64,000 nt of DNA from Botryosphaeria dothidea (taxonomy: Eukaryota; Ascomycota; Dothideomycetes; Botryosphaeriales; Botryosphaeriaceae): NCBI GenBank assembly GCA_011503125.2, contig WWBZ02000022.1, positions 3,224,001 through 3,288,000 of the forward strand, given 5' to 3'. Positions 34,555-46,100 of this stretch are shown piece by piece. The position numbers and the translations under genes were made by a program. How positions within the stretch are numbered: the stretch's first letter is position 1; every line of letters begins with the position of its first letter. Under the pieces are notes generated by a model. It did not search any database. It saw only the letters and a program-made list of their open reading frames with translations, and was not told the DNA's origin.

Positions 34555-35649
34555 ATGAACAACCCTTTTGCGCCATCTACCTCCAAGCCCGGCCACGGCT
34601 CCATCATCCTCGACCTCCTCCCTCCAGCCTCGCCCGTCCTCCGCACAGTTACATACCAATACCCTCTCAAGCTCATCGCGCCGGAGCCGCTCCCAATTGC
34701 GCCCAACAGCCCCTTATCCTACACGCCGCGCACCGTAAACACCGTCCACACCGTCTTCGTGCTCACGTACGGCGGCGGCCTCGTCGCCGGCGACACCATC
34801 ACTCTGCGCGTCGCGCTCGCGCCGGCTACCCGCCTTACGCTGCTCACGCAGGGTAGCACCAAAATCTTCAAGGCGCCCGGCCCAGACCCGAAGCACCGCA
34901 GCGGGCAGACGACGGACGTGCGCGTCGCGCCGGGAGCCGCGCTGTGCTTCCTGCCTGATCCGGTGCAGCCGTTCGCCGAGAGCGGGTTCGTGCAGAAGCA
35001 GCGGTACATACTGCTCGAGCCGCAGAGCGAGGAGGAAAGGGCACGGGGCACGGGCAGCTTGTGCGTGCTGGACTGGGTGAGCGAGGGCCGGTCGGCGCGC
35101 GGCGAGCACTGGGACTTTTACACGTACGTGAGCAGGAACGAGGTCTGGCTGGCGCCGGCGGGCGCGCCTTTGGAGCCGAAGGACTGGGAGAGCGCGGAGA
35201 AGGGGAGGCTGCTGCTGAGGGACAATGTCATTCTGCACAACGAGGGGACTGGTGGAGGCGGTCCCGCGTCTGCGGGGACGATTGTAGGGCGGATGGATGA
35301 GCTTGCAGCGTTCGGGACGTTGATAGTCCACGGACCTGTGTTTGAAAAGCTCGGAAAGTACTTCATGGATGAGTTCGCGGCGATGCCGAGGATAGGCGCG
35401 AAGAAGTGGCACACCACGTCTGCTGGTGTGCAGGAGCTGACGCCAGACGAGGCGCGGAGGGCAGCAAGGCTGCAGCAGGAGGCAGACGATGGTGTACTAT
35501 GGACAGCGGCCGCTGTGAGAGGATCTGTTCTGGTGAAATTCGGCGCGAAGAGCGTCGAAGGGGCTCGGAGATGGCTGGGTAATATGATCAAGGGCGAGGG
35601 AACTGTGGAAAAGGAATTTGGAGAGCGGGCTGTATTATGCGTGAAGTAA
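34555..35649 (+). CDS. Urease accessory protein UreD
   Basis: One exon of 364 residues. UreD/UreH is the chaperone that, with UreF and UreG, inserts nickel and CO2 into apo-urease in the cytosol. Family marks are the early LRTVTYQYPLKLIAP, VFVLTYGGGLVAGD, TRLTLLTQGSTKIFK and ALCFLPDPVQPFAES. A late LIVHGPVFEKLGKYF and the C-terminal VRGSVLVKFGAKSVEGARRW fit the second half of the fold. The start is the ATG at 34555 (MNNPFAPSTSKPGHG); the in-frame upstream extension from 34465 is hydrophobic and unlike the family. No other urease gene is in the window, which is normal for fungi. Confidence 0.94.
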   Translation: MNNPFAPSTSKPGHGSIILDLLPPASPVLRTVTYQYPLKLIAPEPLPIAPNSPLSYTPRTVNTVHTVFVLTYGGGLVAGDTITLRVALAPATRLTLLTQGSTKIFKAPGPDPKHRSGQTTDVRVAPGAALCFLPDPVQPFAESGFVQKQRYILLEPQSEEERARGTGSLCVLDWVSEGRSARGEHWDFYTYVSRNEVWLAPAGAPLEPKDWESAEKGRLLLRDNVILHNEGTGGGGPASAGTIVGRMDELAAFGTLIVHGPVFEKLGKYFMDEFAAMPRIGAKKWHTTSAGVQELTPDEARRAARLQQEADDGVLWTAAAVRGSVLVKFGAKSVEGARRWLGNMIKGEGTVEKEFGERAVLCVK

Positions 35650-35912
35650 AAGCAAATATACAAGTGAACCTATAGCTTACTCGCTATAGCAAGTTCGACT
35701 TTATACCCTTTAAACACCGCAAAATGTTAAGGATTGGCCTTGTGGCGATTCTGATTTATTCGGGAAGTCCTCGCATTTCAGATATAATCTTATGAGAGCT
35801 TGAAAAGTCGGAAGAGTTTATGACATTCTATGAGCGTGAGAAATCTCTCTAAAGATGGAAATTGGTATCTTTGTAATGAGCAAACAATCAATCAACAAAA
35901 TGCAACTTCAGG

Positions 35913-37503
35913 TCATCCCCAGAACCACGTTCTATGCCTTCTAGTGTTCCAATCCCAGCTCGTCGCTGCCTGCAAGTCATCCACGTTGAGGAAATCTACA
36001 CCCTCTTCAACCAACACTTCCCACATCTTGTTGCGTATCGCAATCGGCCAGCTCGGAGTTCCCCAATACCGTGGTTTCAAGCCTCTGTTTTTCGCACCCT
36101 GAATCTGGCCACGCATGAGGTGCAATTGATGCGCAGTAGGCTCGCCTTTGAACCAATGGCCGCGGCCTACTGCTTTGGGGAAGGAGACAGAAGCATAATA
36201 GGAGTTACTGCTGTTGAAGCTGTCCGCTGTGGCACCGAGCGGAAGGCCTGTTACACCCTGACCGGAGGTGGCAGCAGCCAAGGGAATTTTTTGTTGTGAG
36301 AAATCGAAACCGGGAATAGGTTCTGGCTCTTCGTAGAGCATGGCCAAGGGTGCATCGAAGAAGATGTCACGATAAGTTGAATTTACTGTCAGAAGGTCGA
36401 AAGGCGCGTTGCCGGTTGCAACGATGGTGACGGGACCTTCGACAAAATCGGCACCGTTCCAATAGCTGAGATAGCCGCGGGACCGAAGAGAGTTGAGGTG
36501 CTCTTGTACAACTGGCCAAAGCTTATGGCCGTCATTCTTGAAGTCCACCAGAAGGACAAGTGTTTGCGTGGGGTCAGCATCCCAGACACCATTTGGTCGC
36601 TTGGGGTTTGCTTCATTCGAGACGACACGGGTGGCAGGAGAGTTGGCACGATCCAGGATCTCCATAATGGGATTAACATAGAGGCTCCGGAAGGTCCGTT
36701 TCGGGGTAAGAGCTGCGGTATTGTGGCCGACATAGAGCTCCGGTCCATCTGTCTGATCAGGAAATAGCCAGACATCGGCTTCAACTCCTACGCAGCCATA
36801 GCTAATGGCCTCAAAGAGAGGAACGCGACGCCAGTAGTCGTTGTGACTATGGCAAGGAAGCGGCTTGATGTCCCGGGTAACGTCGGTCGGATAGTTCAAA
36901 GGTCCTTCCATTGGTCCTCCCATGCGAGATCGGATGTCATAATACTCATCTTGGTAAAATACAGGCCCAAGATTGATGATGATGTTCACAACGTGAATAA
37001 TGCCACTGACAGTAGCGTCAGAGATGACCGAGACTATTTCCAAAATGCGATACACTAGAAAGACCGCCTGGAAGAGGGACAGCTGCAGGTGGGGGAACTT
37101 ACAAGAAGCAAAGGATGGTCGCAAGCATAGCGAGGAAGAGGATCCCGATCCAACGAGCGATTTTGAAAACGGAGGACGATGACGGCCTGTAGTTCTTGTG
37201 AGTATTTTTACCGTCAAGCAGAGGTATGCTTGACGGGTCGTCGTACTCGACCCCAGCATCGTTAGCGATGGCCCCTTTCCGCCGCTCCCGCAGCGTCATG
37301 AGCATTTTGCGCCAGAAGAGAAGCTGCAGCTTCCGATAGTACTCGCCGAAGCTCGGGGCACTCGCGGATATGAGAGATGCCCTCTTGGAGCTCCACGCGG
37401 ACGGGCTGGTCAGGCGATCTGCAGTTACCTCCTCGCGGGCGATGTGATCAAAGTGTTCGTCGCTGCTACGGGCGGAACTCGGTGTTGAGGATGAGGAGAG
37501 CAT
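35913..37503 (-). CDS. AIM6: AIM6-like PLC-type phosphodiesterase, membrane anchored
   Basis: Two exons, 37503-37103 and 37005-35913, give 497 residues. The donor is GTAAGT at 37102. The nearer CAG acceptors break the frame; the one ending GTCAG at 37006 restores it and completes a transmembrane helix (IARWIGILFLAMLATILCFF then GIIHVVNIIINLG). After the anchor comes a GDPD/PLC-like barrel: PLPCHSHNDYWRRVPLFEAI, GVEADVWLFPD and ELYVGHNTAALTP carry the expected His, Glu, Asp and second His of the active site. Yeast Aim6 is the named relative (altered inheritance of mitochondria); its substrate is not established. The N terminus is Ser-rich and cytosolic, with the catalytic part probably luminal or outside. 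Confidence 0.88.
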
Positions 37504-38579
37504 GACGTTCGTTGTACGGCTCTCGGCTGGGCCCCGGCGGTTCGGGATGCCGACTCGGGACGCTGCAATCCAGTGGAGGTTGTTGGTCAGAAGTTGAAAA
37601 CTGATGGAAAAACTGTCAGTCCAGGCTGATTATGTGCTTTTGACCCTCGCTTGAGCCTACCTCACAATGCTACTTTAGCCGTATATTCAGTGCGTGATCC
37701 GACTCGGCGCAGGAGGCGTCCACAGGTTCCGCGCTGGTGGCTGAACCGAGAGCGTTCTGGCGCAACGAAGACAACCCCACGATATTTTCTCCGTCTGGAG
37801 TGCTCCGCCTCAAGCTGAAGAAAATGAACTAGCGGAGGATGAAAAACAGCGCAACGAGAGTTTCAGGCGGGCTTGCGCGATTTCAAAGGGTTGGGAGCTT
37901 CCACAATAGCGCACCATGGAGCTCCCTTTCTATTAATGCTGCCCCGCCCGTTCGCTGTCGGTGAGACCATCGGCAAGATGACCCAAGGCGACCAGACAAC
38001 ACCGGTCGGGAACAACAGCGGGCAGAGGCAAGAGATCAGCTGCGCGCATGTCTGCGTTAGGAGCAGCACACAACGTGGGTTGTCCGCCGTCAACGGCTGG
38101 TCGTGATAGAGCATAGTCGGCAGCAGATCAGCCGGCCGCTACACGCGAGCCGAGTGCTTGTTGCGCCCACGCCTTACTTTCGCGCCCTCTCGTTGGACGG
38201 ATCGTCTCAACGTGCATTTGGGTGTGATGCCCACCAGATCACTCGGAGGTTCCCCGCCTGGTCCCTGCGCCAGCTTCGTGGTCGGTCCATCAGACGGTTT
38301 CCTCAAGCGCGGCGTGACGATTATGCAGACGCGAAAATGGAGCAAATGGCGCGAGTGTTTTACGGATGAATCTTTCAGCTACCCCTGCGCTTGAGTTACG
38401 AGGTTGGCTTGCAGTTCCGGAGGCGTGCCCGCTTAGGTTGGGGAAGCACTGCTAAGCCTCGATATGCACGGTGCAGATCCACCCGAGCGAAAACTGGTCG
38501 CCGCCTTGGCCGCCGACGTTTCGCAACAGGCCGGTGCTTGACAACAAAATATCGCAGCCACTGGAAAGCAGCCTTCGTC
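37504..38579. other. Divergent intergenic region
   Basis: About 1.1 kb between the starts of the AIM6-like gene (minus) and the gene at 38580 (plus). No convincing coding region seen. Confidence 0.45.
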
Positions 38580-39545
38580 ATGCCGCACAAGCACAAGCGC
38601 AAGAACAGAGATGATGAGGAGTATGTCTGAGCGCTACCGGATCTCGTATGCCCTTCGCTGATATTTTTGCACAGGTACGATCTGCCACCCTCCGCTCGCG
38701 CAAAACCACTTTCCGTTCGAGAGTCCGGCACCCTGAGCGACAATTTCGCGTCCAAAACAAAGCAACGCAAGGACAAGAAGAAGACCAAGCGGATTGCAGG
38801 ATATGGTGCCGATGATACTCCCAAGGCTTTTGCCAGGTTGATGCAGTTCTCGCAGACTGGCAAGGGCTTCAAGGGACTAGACAATGGCGAGCCTCGTGGC
38901 AAGAAGCGCAAGGTCAACACGGACGAAAAGAAGGTCGCGCAAACGCAAGAACCATCCAAATCTGCCCAGGAAGTCCCCAAGATTCTTCCTGGCGAGCGCA
39001 TGTCCGATTTTGCCGCTCGCGTCGATCAGGCTCTGCCGGTTTCTGGCCTGGCGCGCAAGGGCAAAAAGATCGAAGGCTTCAAGGAGAGACAAACGAAGAC
39101 GGAGAAAAGGATCCAGAAAATGATCAGTCAATGGCGAGACGAGGAAGAGAAAATCAAAGAACGTGAGCAGGAGGAGCGGGACCTGGCCGAAATCGAAGAG
39201 GACGAGGAAGAGGCCATGCGGGAAGACAAGACCGCGCCGATACCAACACAAGGAGGTGGCAAGAAGAAAGGCAAGCGCAAAGGAAATGTTGAAGATGATC
39301 CCTGGGCGGTGCTCAAAGCCAAGAGAGAGGAGCCTAAGGGTCTCAATGACGTTGCCCAAGCGCCGCCTACGTTCAAAGCAATTCCGAAGGAGAAGTTCAA
39401 GGTTAAGAATGGAGCAAAGGTGCAGGTCGCGGACATCCCGAACGCCGCGGGAAGCTTGAGGCGAAGAGAAGAGCTGGGCGAGGCACGTAAAAGTATCATT
39501 GAAAACTACCGAGCCATGATGGCGGCCAAAAAGCATGCGGGTTGA
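38580..39545 (+). CDS. Conserved basic coiled-coil protein, probably nucleolar
   Basis: Two exons, 38580-38620 and 38675-39545, give 303 residues; the 54-nt intron (GTATGT..GCACAG) joins DDE|E-YDLPP. The N terminus MPHKHKRKNRDDEEYDLPP is a conserved-looking fungal start. Then come basic patches (KTKQRKDKKKTKRIAGYGADDTPKAF; GEPRGKKRKVNTDEKK), RLMQFSQTGKGFKGLD, a charged coiled coil (QWRDEEEKIKEREQEERDLAE), an acidic run, and a C-terminal DIPNAAGSLRRREELGEAR. The composition suggests a nucleolar/ribosome-biogenesis protein, but I cannot name its function. No catalytic motif or membrane span is visible. Confidence 0.85.
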
Positions 39546-40113
39546 GGTTTTCGGTTGGGGGAGGACGTGCAGCATTCTGCATCCAGGGCGTTTTGGGGCT
39601 GCAGCGGATTCACACTCGGCCGAGTTTCTTTTCTATATCTTCAGCGATACCAAAATTCAATTATTTCCTGCGCTCTAGGTGCTCCACTTCACGTGTACGC
39701 TCCAGGAAGTCGCACGTGGATGTTGGACTTTGGACCTTCCGCTTTCTGCTCTACTAACACTTCGATTGCCCGCTACCCGGAACAACGCAGCTTCGCCACA
39801 CGCCCAACAACAAACTCACACCCCCAAAAGCAATTGAATTGCGGCAAGTCGGCTCCACTGCGCTGCGCTTGACTTCGTCAACCTCATCACGCACCTCGCG
39901 CCCACCATCTCCGGAAATTTCACGGAATCTGACGTACCCCGCCGCACGGACCACGTCGCTCGCTTCTGGGTTTTGGCGGCGTTCTTGGCGAGAGGCAGCA
40001 GTTCCGTTATCACCGCCCGCCACATTCACAAGTTCGAACCGCGCCCTCACCTACATGACCTAGCTTTCTTCCCCAACTTCACCCCAGGAGGAGACGGCGG
40101 AGGGCGGCGGAAG
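39546..40113. other. Intergenic, promoter of TFIIIC gene
   Basis: 568 nt between two plus-strand genes. It holds the 3' flank of the basic coiled-coil gene and the promoter/leader of the TFIIIC subunit. No gene seen. Confidence 0.45.
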
Positions 40114-43100
40114 ATGGCTAAAGGATTTGACGACCTCATCGAGTTTTTGCTCGAGGAGATAGCCCTGCGCGGCGAGCAAGGTACGTCTTCCAGCCAGCCC
40201 ACTGTGCAGTGTGAAGAATTCTGCAAGGCCTTGCGCCCACGGCGAATCACGGACTCCCTCTGCGTCGAGCTACCCTTTTGTGGAAATTCTTGCCCAGATT
40301 CTGCCTCAGGAGTTCCTGCACTGCGTTGATTATTTTGCTGCATCCTGCGCCTGGTCGCACGTTCGACTCTCGTATCTCCCATGCGGCGCTTCTGAGTTTC
40401 TGCCGCTCCACTTTGTGGCCCCCGCTAACTGCTGCCCATTTCCACAGGCGCAAGCACTTCCGACTTCAAGAACCTCGTAAACAAATTTTATGCTGAACAG
40501 GATGACGATGTTCGCCCGGATGGCCGTGTTGGCCGTGGCGCCGAGTCCGCACAGCACGCTGACCGTCGTTTGCAAGAGAAAGTATGGAGGTGGCTGACAG
40601 CCCACCCGGACATCTACCTCAACGGCGGTCAAAACGAGCAAATCCCCTCACTCCCGGATTTCGAGGCCCTTGAGGCTCAGAAGAAGTCCAACTTGCCAGC
40701 CGGGACTTCGGAGGACGCTGGAGAGACCGGCGATGCGGCGGCAGCTTCTGCTTCCGAAAATGCGACTCCTAAGCTTTTCGTCAGTGAGGAACGGATGTGG
40801 ATGGCCATAACTGGCCATGGCGTCGATCCCAAGAGAATTCCGCGTCACGAGTTCATCATCTTGTCAATTATCGCTGCTCACGGCGAGAAGGGAGTCGTCC
40901 AACCAGAGATCACTCGTATCAGCGGCCAGGACAAGCGGTCTGTACCGAAGAGGACCGACAACCTGGCAAAACATGGCTACATTACTAAGGTGCATGTCCT
41001 GGCGAAAGGCACTCGCACTAGTCTATGCACTCTCAAGAGATACGCCAAGACGCAGCGGGAGAAGAGGGCTGCTCTTCCTCCCATCCACGCCCGCTCTACC
41101 CCCGATGAAATCAAAGCTGTCATCTTCCAAGATGGCTTGCTCCTGTATGACAGGTTCTTTGACATTCTCATGGACATTCTCCAAGACTGCAAGATCGTGA
41201 CCATCGAGGATTGCAAGAGGAAGCTTGGCATCACAACTAAGACATGGGAAATGAAGTCACTGTGGAGGTCTATGAGGCGCTTGGAAGGCTTAGGGCTTGT
41301 CAAAAAGGTAAAGGCTCAGATCAAAGGTTACACTGCGAGTCACAAGTGGTATCGTTGCATCAAGATTGTGCGGGAGCCCACCCAGCGCGACCGCATGATC
41401 TTCGTCACGATGAGTATGAAGGAGGCCAAGAAGCACAAGAGAGAGACAGAAGCTGGCTATGACGAAGACGCCGAGGGTGATCTTGATCCTGACGAGGAAC
41501 ATGACGAAGCAGGTGCTAGTCAAGCGCTGGTGCAGCAGGAAAGCGATGTTCAAGAGATCAAGAGGCTTCCTCCGCAATGGGACCCTGATAGGCCTGTCAT
41601 CAACTTGCTGTGGGACATTATCAAGACCACCGGACATTCTGGTTCCACGACCGCCATCATCCGCGACCAGGGCTTAGGCACTTTCTACCGGCGCCCCATC
41701 GATTCAATCCTGGGTCGTATCTCGGACATCTGGCACATCTCTCAACCACCCCACCTCCGCCATTTTGCCATCATCCGCGATACGGGACAGAGCGATAAAT
41801 ACCTGCATTATGTCTACCGAACCTACGGCAACTTTCAGCTCGCTGTGGATGTGGCTGAGGCTGCATGGGAGGTCGTCATTACTCAGCCTGTGAACCAGAA
41901 CGCTGGCAAGAAGCCGCGAGCCAAGAATCAGAAAAACGTTCGTGAAACTATCCATCAGGAGTATGGAGAGCTCAACGAATGGGGCTTTCCGGAGATTCAT
42001 GAGTCTTGTTTCGAAGGTAGGAATGGAATGGCTACTTTGAAAGACGCCCACAAGACTGTCATGGCAAACCTCAAACTTCTACCCAGCCGCGGTTACATTC
42101 CGAAGTTTGTTACTGGAGGATTCGTTCGTTCGCAGCGAGAAGCATCGGTTGATTCTGATGATGACTTTCCGCCAGCTTCAGTGAAGAAAAAGTCAGCGCT
42201 TGGCGATAAGCCCAAGAGAAAATACACCCGACGCTCGACGAACGGTCCAGGTCCTGGTGGAAGGAAGAAGTCTTTGCTCCGTCCTGAAACTAGCCAGGGC
42301 TCGAACCAACATGATGGTGATATCACGATGGAGGATGTTACGACAACTTTCGCTAGCACGCTCGATGTAACCACGGAGGACACACGAGCTGGCTCTATGG
42401 GAGACCAAGCCGAGGCTAACTCGCAGACAAGACCAGCCAAGAGACCATACAAGCGCCGACAGTCTGTTAAGGGAAAAGCGGCAGAGGAGGTAGAGTTAGA
42501 GACAGAAAGACCGAAACCTGGCGTTTACCTCAATCCGCCCTGGGGTAAGAAGCCCCGAGACCCAGCGATTAAGGGCCGCCCCAAGAAGGCCAAGGTTATA
42601 GTCATTGTTCTCGAAGCCCTGAAGGGTATCCCGCTAGACTCGCCGGACTTCTTAGCCAAGGTCAAGGACGCGAAAGAGAGATCGGATGCTCATCTTCAAG
42701 TTGCAGGGGAACGCAATGCTACAGGGAAAGCCTACCCAGAGCATGGTGTCGTTCCAGGAGCCGCACCTGCACATTCCCAACAATCTGCCCAAGGAGAGAT
42801 CTTACCTTCCACCGAGCAGATTGCCAACATTGGCTCATCCAATAATGGTTTCCATGCCTCAGGACCAGGGCCAGCTACCACACCCATGTCTGCTTATGAA
42901 GAAACCCCGAGGCAAACCATATCTGTGGAACCTCCGATCTTCCACATACTGGATGAAAGCCCCGCAGGTCTCCCGATTTCCACAAAATCCGCGCCGCAAG
43001 CGCACACGCAACAAATGCAACCGTCATCACAAGCGAGTACGCCTACACCTTCGATGGCAACAATCGGAGCCACCAATGGAGCAGTCATGGCACCAGCAAG

Positions 43101-46100
43101 TGTTCCTAGGAAGCGTGGAAGGCCCCGAAAAGATCCTAACGCACCTCCTCGACCACGGAAATCTGCCAAGAAGAATTCTGAGGATACCGCTAGTGCTTCT
43201 GCCAGTCTCGGAGCGGGTACCCAGCAGCTTCTCCCGGCCTATCTCTCGTCCCAGGCACCCGGAACCAAACTTTCTGGGCCTGATATTGCATCTCCAAGTC
43301 CTGCTACCCCAACTGAAACCACACAGCCAAAGAAGCGCGGCAGGAAGCCCAAAGCTCAGACACCAGCGGGTAAAGCAACGGCAGCGAGTAGTCGAAGGCG
43401 AGGCTCCGTCCAGAGCACTAGTAGTCTGCCGGGTGAATCACAATTTTCAGTGCAACCACCTGCTATATTCAATCCATTCCAAGCTATGGCTGAAGAGTAT
43501 GAACGAAACTATCCGACTTTATATGCACCCGCCGCTCAGCCGTTCAATCCTTTTGTAGCAGCTGCTCAAGAGCACAATAGGAGCGTCGCAACGACCCCTA
43601 TTCACTCTCACGGTTCTCCTGGCCCAGGCTCGCCATTGCAGCTTGGGAATGCTAACAGCGTCGGCCTGCCTGCTTTCCACTTGAATCAAGCAACGGTCCC
43701 TACTCCTCATCAAATGCACCAGCCGCATCCTAGCAGTGCGGGCTCAGATCGTTCGCTTGGCACGGTGGGATCTGATGATCGGATGCAAATGTCGTTTCCA
43801 GCCGGAAACGATTTGAAACAATTTTCTCCCATTGCAGGCGCTGCTGCAGGAACCACGTCATCGACTGATTTGCCTACGAATCTCACAAAAACGTCTTCCG
43901 CTGCTTCTACGGCCAGTAACCCTCGACGGGAGAACGGTAGACAGTTGTTGCCTAGGCCAAACACAGCGACACCAAGTGCGCCGTATCAACATCAACAAGG
44001 GGTTCCATACCAAAGCCCATATGCTGTGGATCAAGGAAATCCCCGTCATGGAGGACTTTATGACCAGGCCCATGGCACACCAGAACCAACCTCAGACGGG
44101 GTAAGAAGATCAGAAAACGGGCGTGGACCGGTTTGGGGCAGTTTTTCACCGTCCAAAAGCCGAACCGCACACAAGCCAAAGATCCCCGCTGCAAATCTGG
44201 CCGTGCAACCCGTAGGAACCACCTCAACAGACGGTATTATCCACAACTCGCCGCCTACAGAGAAGAGACCATCTTCAAGCAAAGTTACTGGCACCAAAAA
44301 GCCCTCTACCCTATCAGCTCCAGACCGTGCGGATCCTTCTGATATCAACGACAGCGAGACTGAAGAGGAGACAGGGTTTCCAAGACGCAGGACATCGGGA
44401 CGTAAGGGGTCTTCTGCGAACGGCACGAAGGCAATGGCTTCAAGTAGACGATACATCTCAAAAGCCAGCGAAGGAGCGGATGAAGTTCCTGTCCAAGAGT
44501 CTCAGGCTCAAGAGCAGCCCACGGAAGAGCCGTCCGTTCAAGATGAGGAAATGGACGATGTGCCCCCGCCACAGGATAATGCTCAGGATGAACCACCGCG
44601 GACTCCAGAAGCTGAAGACGCTAACGAACCTCCTTCTCGACCTTCTCAGATCCCAGAAACCCTGGCTGAGAGAGAGAGCCAGTCTGTAGCTGGAGATACA
44701 CCCGAAACTCCCGCACCCTTCAAGAAACAGAAAGGCAAGTGGCTTGGAGGTAAGAAGCAAGGTGTCAAGTTGAGCGGTGGAGGCATTTTGAGCTTCAATC
44801 GTACCAAACTTCTGGTAGATATCCTCGAGAAGTGCGGTGGAGTCTTTCCAGGAGACTTCGAGATTCACAGGCCCTTCGTTGGGCTCTGGACCAAGGATTA
44901 TGGTGCGGAAAGACAAGTTGACCGCGATACCATCAAACGGACAATCAAGAACGCGATAGAGTCGCAACGGGTGCGTAGGTTTGCATACTCTTTCAAAAAC
45001 AAGAATGGCGCCATGATGACCAGGAACATTCTCACCCTTCCGCACATCAAGCAATCTGATCCACTGGTGCTGGAGACTCAGAAGAAGGTTATTGCCGCCT
45101 GGCCTCGCGTCTACACTCCTCCTCAAATGAGTATGTATGAAGAGGAAGTTGGCAATTCTTGGTACGGCGACAAGTATGAAAAAGATACCAGTGTCCGGGT
45201 GGAGCGTGCGAATCTCCCTCAGTGGATGCGGGATATGGAATTGCGGACCGCTGAAAACCAGAGGAAGCGGGATGAGGAGAAAGCGAGGAAGTTGGAACGC
45301 GAGGCAAAAGGGGTCCCACGTCTCAGCAAGCCCGGTCGCGGGCGCGGCGGACGTGGAAGAGGAGGTGCGCCTAAACCACTTCTTACTGGGCGTACTGGCC
45401 GTCGTCAGCGTCTTGCTGGTCTTCCACGACCGGTGGTAGATCCAGATGACGACCCGTGGAATCCATTCCAGTCTAAGTTCTTCAGGCCTCACGACTCTGA
45501 GGACGAAGAACTGGTTGAGCCAGTTACTCCCGGTCGTACTCACTCATTTGGTGAAATGAGTGGGACATTCCAAGTCGACAATTTTGTCTTCCATCGCCCA
45601 ACTCATGACAGCGCGCTCTTGTCAGACGATGATGATTCCAGCATGTTCGGCACGCCATTCAGCTCAAGGTCCGGCAGCCCTGTACCAAGGACACCATCCA
45701 GGAGAACCAGACGCTCGTCTGCCAGCTCGACCTCGACCATTGATGGCGTTGAAATTCCAGGCCGGCTTCCAACGTTTCAGGTCAACATCAGCTCCTCTCG
45801 CAGCCGTAGAGGTTCTGTCGCATCTGATGTGTCTTCAGCATCAAACGCATCATCCGTATCTACTTTCAGAGTTCTGAGGCCCAAGTCAACTGAATGGACA
45901 TTTCGGAATAGCGGACCTGATACATACGACCCAACATGGGATACTCAAGAGCTTACCACGCTCACAGATCCCGATATACTCTTCTATCCATGCACTGGAA
46001 CCTTTTCGACTGAGTACCGCGTCGTGCGCAATGCAAGATTCGCCTTGTGGGTTCAGCCTCGTGCTCAACATCAACAGGATTTCGAAGACTCAATGCCGAG

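Noticed and set aside
37006..37102. Shorter intron in the AIM6-like gene ending at the nearer CTGCAG
   Set aside because: It shifts the frame into a stop; the acceptor at 37006 keeps phase and the membrane helix.
44458..45543. 361-residue minus-strand open frame inside the TFIIIC gene
   Set aside because: Antisense shadow of a strongly supported exon.
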